Part shown: one piece after another, positions 31,827 through 33,572 of the stretch
Numbering within the stretch: position 1 is the first letter of the stretch
How the letters are laid out: every line of letters begins with the position of its first letter
DNA from: an uncultured Oscillospiraceae bacterium
GTDB taxonomy: Bacteria > Bacillota > Clostridia > Oscillospirales > Oscillospiraceae
Assembly: GCA_944387035.1 (NCBI GenBank)
Contig: CALXDJ010000022.1
Location: 1-33,572, forward strand
Reading direction: 5' to 3'
DNA length: 33,572 bases
The notes under the pieces: generated by a model
Told to the model about the DNA's origin: nothing
Databases searched by the model: none
The model's input: the letters and a program-made list of their open reading frames with translations, nothing else
Translations under genes and position numbers: made by a program

Positions 31827-33301
31827 CAAACCACCTCCTGGGTCAGAATGTTGATTCGCTCAATCTCCGGGTCCTCGGGACCGGTCATGGAGCAGCCCTT
31901 GGCCTTGGCATAGCGGATATAGTCCAGAATCTCCGCTGTGATCCGCTCGCCGGGGGCCAAAATGGGGATTCCCGGGGGATAGCACATGACGAACTCACTG
32001 CACACCTTCCCCTCGCTTTCCTCCAGGGGAACGCTTCGCTTGTCGGCATAGAAGGCCTCCTGGGGACTGGTGACCACCTCGGGATCGATATACTCCTGAT
32101 TCATGAGGCCGCTGCCGTCCGTCTGATAGCGCCGCCGGATCTCCGCCAGGGCACTGACCAGCCGCTCCAGCTCCTGGGGCCGGTCTCCGATGGAGAGATA
32201 CGCCAGGATATTGCCGATATCGCCGAACTCGATCTGGATATCATACTCGTCCCGCAGCAGGTCATAGACCTCGATGCCCGCCAGACCGATATCCCGGGTA
32301 TGGACGCTGAGCTTGGTGGGATCGAAGTCAAAGATGGAATTGCCGTTGATCAGCTCCCGGCCAAAGGCATAGTAGCCGCCCACAGCGTTGATCTCCTCCC
32401 GGGCATACTCCGCCATAGCAATGACCTGGCGGAATACCTCCTTGCCCCGCAGGGCCAGATTGCGGCGGCTGATATCCAGGCTGGACATGAGCAGGTAGCT
32501 GCCGGAGGTGGTCTGGGTGAGGTTGATGATTTTGCGCACATGGCCCTCATGGATGTTGGGGCCGATGAGCAGCAAGCTGGACTGCGTCAGGCTTCCGCCG
32601 CTTTTGTGCATGGATACCGACGCCATGTCCGCCCCCGCCGCCATGGCGGAAACCGGCATGTTCTCCCCAAAATAGAAGTGCGTGCCGTGGGCCTCATCGG
32701 CCAGGCAGTACATTCCGGCGTCGTGGGCCATTTTCACGATGGCCCGCAGATCGCTGCAAATGCCATAGTAGGTGGGGTTGTTCACCAGCACCGCCACGGC
32801 GTCGGGATGTTCCCGGATGGCCTTGGCCACCTGCTCCCGCTTCATGCCCAGGGAGATGCCTAGCCGGTGGTCCACCTCCGGGTTGACATACACCGGAATG
32901 GCGCCGCAGAGCACCAGGGCGTTGATCACGCTGCGGTGCACATTGCGGGGCATGATGATCTTATCTCCCCGTTTGCAGGTGGACAGCACCATGCTCTGTA
33001 CGGAACTGGTGGTGCCTCCCACCATCAAAAACGCATGGGCCGCGCCGAATGCATCGGCCGCCAGCTCTTCCGCCTGCCGGATGACCGAAATCGGGTGGCA
33101 AAGATTGTCCAGGGGCTTCATGCTGTTGACATCAATGCTGACGCACTGCTCGCCCAGAAATGCGGTCAGCTCCGGGTTGCCCCGCCCCCGTTTGTGGCCG
33201 GGAACGTCAAAGGGCACCACCCGCATCTGGCGAAAAGTCTGAAGCGCCTCGTAGATCGGCGCTCTGCTCTGGTCCAGGATTCGCTCATTTTTCACTGCCA
33301 T
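31826..33301 (-). CDS. speA: Arginine decarboxylase (aminotransferase-fold Orn/Lys/Arg decarboxylase)
   Basis: PLP-dependent fold-I basic amino acid decarboxylase, 491 residues, Bacillus SpeA type. FDVPGHKRGRGNPEL (31-45), GGTTSSVQSMVLST, VNNPTYYGI, ADEAHGTHF (Asp202) and the PLP lysine Lys233 in SMHKSGGSLTQSSLLLI; ends with the family's PPGIPILAPGE region. Adjacent agmatinase makes arginine the likely substrate; lysine or ornithine cannot be excluded. Start is uncertain: ATG 33301 has GAGGTG touching it, whereas GTG 33295 has that site at 6 bases. The open frame extends to 33355 through a terminator hairpin, which is not coding. First gene of the five-gene operon. Confidence 0.92.
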   Translation of the reverse strand: MAVKNERILDQSRAPIYEALQTFRQMRVVPFDVPGHKRGRGNPELTAFLGEQCVSIDVNSMKPLDNLCHPISVIRQAEELAADAFGAAHAFLMVGGTTSSVQSMVLSTCKRGDKIIMPRNVHRSVINALVLCGAIPVYVNPEVDHRLGISLGMKREQVAKAIREHPDAVAVLVNNPTYYGICSDLRAIVKMAHDAGMYCLADEAHGTHFYFGENMPVSAMAAGADMASVSMHKSGGSLTQSSLLLIGPNIHEGHVRKIINLTQTTSGSYLLMSSLDISRRNLALRGKEVFRQVIAMAEYAREEINAVGGYYAFGRELINGNSIFDFDPTKLSVHTRDIGLAGIEVYDLLRDEYDIQIEFGDIGNILAYLSIGDRPQELERLVSALAEIRRRYQTDGSGLMNQEYIDPEVVTSPQEAFYADKRSVPLEESEGKVCSEFVMCYPPGIPILAPGERITAEILDYIRYAKAKGCSMTGPEDPEIERINILTQEVV

Positions 33302-33312
33302 CACCTCACGAC

Positions 33313-33348
33313 AAAAAAACACAAGCCGCCATTTGGCAGCTTGTGTTT
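33313..33348 (-). terminator. Intrinsic terminator inside the speA leader (probable attenuator)
   Basis: Minus strand: 10-bp stem AAACACAAGC/GCTTGTGTTT extended by GCC/GGC past one mismatch, loop AAAT, then a run of seven T. It lies only 11 bases before the speA ATG, and no promoter is seen between it and speA, so operon transcription must pass through it. Confidence 0.8.
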
Positions 33349-33351
33349 GAA

Positions 33352-33432
33352 TCAATACGTACGCAATTGACGCCGGGATTCCAAATCATCCTGTGTGCGG
33401 CAGGGATATGCCCCCTTGCCTTTACAGTCCAT
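33352..33432 (-). CDS. Possible 26-residue leader peptide of the polyamine operon
   Basis: ATG 33432 to TGA 33352; the peptide starts MDCKGKGAYPCRTQDDLESR and ends RQLRTY. It has four arginine codons and two Cys. AAAGG lies 9 bases upstream. The stop codon is 3 bases from the first base of the terminator stem at 33348. A ribosome stalled at the end of this frame would cover the left arm of that stem and prevent termination. Arrangement recalls regulatory leader peptides of polyamine genes (SpeFL upstream of speF in enterobacteria), though the sequence is unrelated. A small hairpin (GGCAAGGG/CCCTGCC, 33399-33420) is inside the frame. Translation is not proven. Confidence 0.4.
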   Translation of the reverse strand: MDCKGKGAYPCRTQDDLESRRQLRTY

Positions 33433-33464
33433 GATCCCGAACCTTTTATTTGGTACTGAGAGTC

Positions 33465-33473
33465 TATATAGCA
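33465..33473 (-). promoter_or_regulatory. Possible extended -10 promoter of the polyamine operon
   Basis: Minus strand TGCTATATA fits the extended -10 form TGnTATAAT; no good -35 box is at 16-18 bases. Start would be near 33458, before the mini-ORF. The remaining bases to 33572 are AT-rich with palindromes TGCGCA-AA-TGCGCA (33517-33530) and GGTTA/TAACC (33535-33549) and no gene. Confidence 0.4.
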
Positions 33474-33572
33474 ACAAGATACTTTTACTACTCTTTTATT
33501 GACCGTTTCACAAGTCTGCGCAAATGCGCATTTCGGTTATAAAGTAACCAACTTATAAAATTTGAGCTTTTA

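Noticed and set aside
33302-33355. Extended N-terminus for arginine decarboxylase
   Set aside because: The frame opens with TTG and crosses a terminator hairpin with its T-run; family proteins begin at the internal start.

Overview
The window looks like a chromosomal segment of a GC-rich (by eye high-50s % GC) anaerobic Firmicute, most likely a gut member of the Clostridia near Oscillospiraceae/Flavonifractor. This is inferred from strong AGGAGG ribosome sites, Clostridia-type SLH, BlaI/BlaR and MATE proteins, a selenium-dependent molybdenum hydroxylase accessory gene, and a carboxyspermidine-type polyamine operon. No 16S rRNA or other marker gene is present to confirm it. I saw no tRNA, rRNA, CRISPR array, transposase or phage gene.

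Layout. (1) 1-7820: a divergent sugar-acid/polyol locus. On the minus strand lie a TRAP transporter (dctP, dctQ, dctM; dctM runs off the window) and an Ldh2-family oxidoreductase. On the plus strand an operon encodes a GldA-like metal alcohol dehydrogenase, a KduD-like SDR and a D-galactonate dehydratase (dgoD) whose active-site residues keep the E. coli numbering. Face-to-face promoters sit in 4386-4563. (2) 7833-15905, minus: a molybdenum region with mogA/moaB, moaA, a moaC-MOSC fusion, a MoeA-like protein with a four-Cys tail, modA, modB, modC, then yqeB and xdhC, the last two for maturation of a molybdenum hydroxylase. The hydroxylase is not in the window. (3) 16067-18550: a large SLH-domain surface protein behind a long structured leader. 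(4) 18943-21914: an autoregulated blaI-blaR1-membrane protein operon with a textbook BlaI operator and no beta-lactamase. (5) 22051-24040: two 5'-truncated genes on opposite strands, an HtrA-type protease and a carbohydrate-binding (DUF4353-type) surface protein, fused head to head. This is a rearrangement or assembly junction. (6) 24134-27245: a sodium:solute symporter and a MATE exporter, each with a strong promoter and an unusual leader. (7) 27581-33473: a polyamine operon speA-speE-speB-CASDH-nspC. It can convert arginine to agmatine, putrescine, carboxyspermidine and spermidine. It also carries a spermidine synthase but no speD.

The most interesting non-coding signals are leaders. Upstream of speA there is an extended -10 promoter, a 26-codon arginine-containing mini-ORF, and an intrinsic terminator starting a few bases after its stop codon, just before speA; this is the architecture of translation-dependent attenuation. 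The symporter has a perfect TTGACA/TATAAT promoter followed by a folded leader with a 22-codon mini-ORF. The SLH gene leader is closed by a perfect 10-bp stem. All calls are from reading the sequence; no database search or folding program was run.
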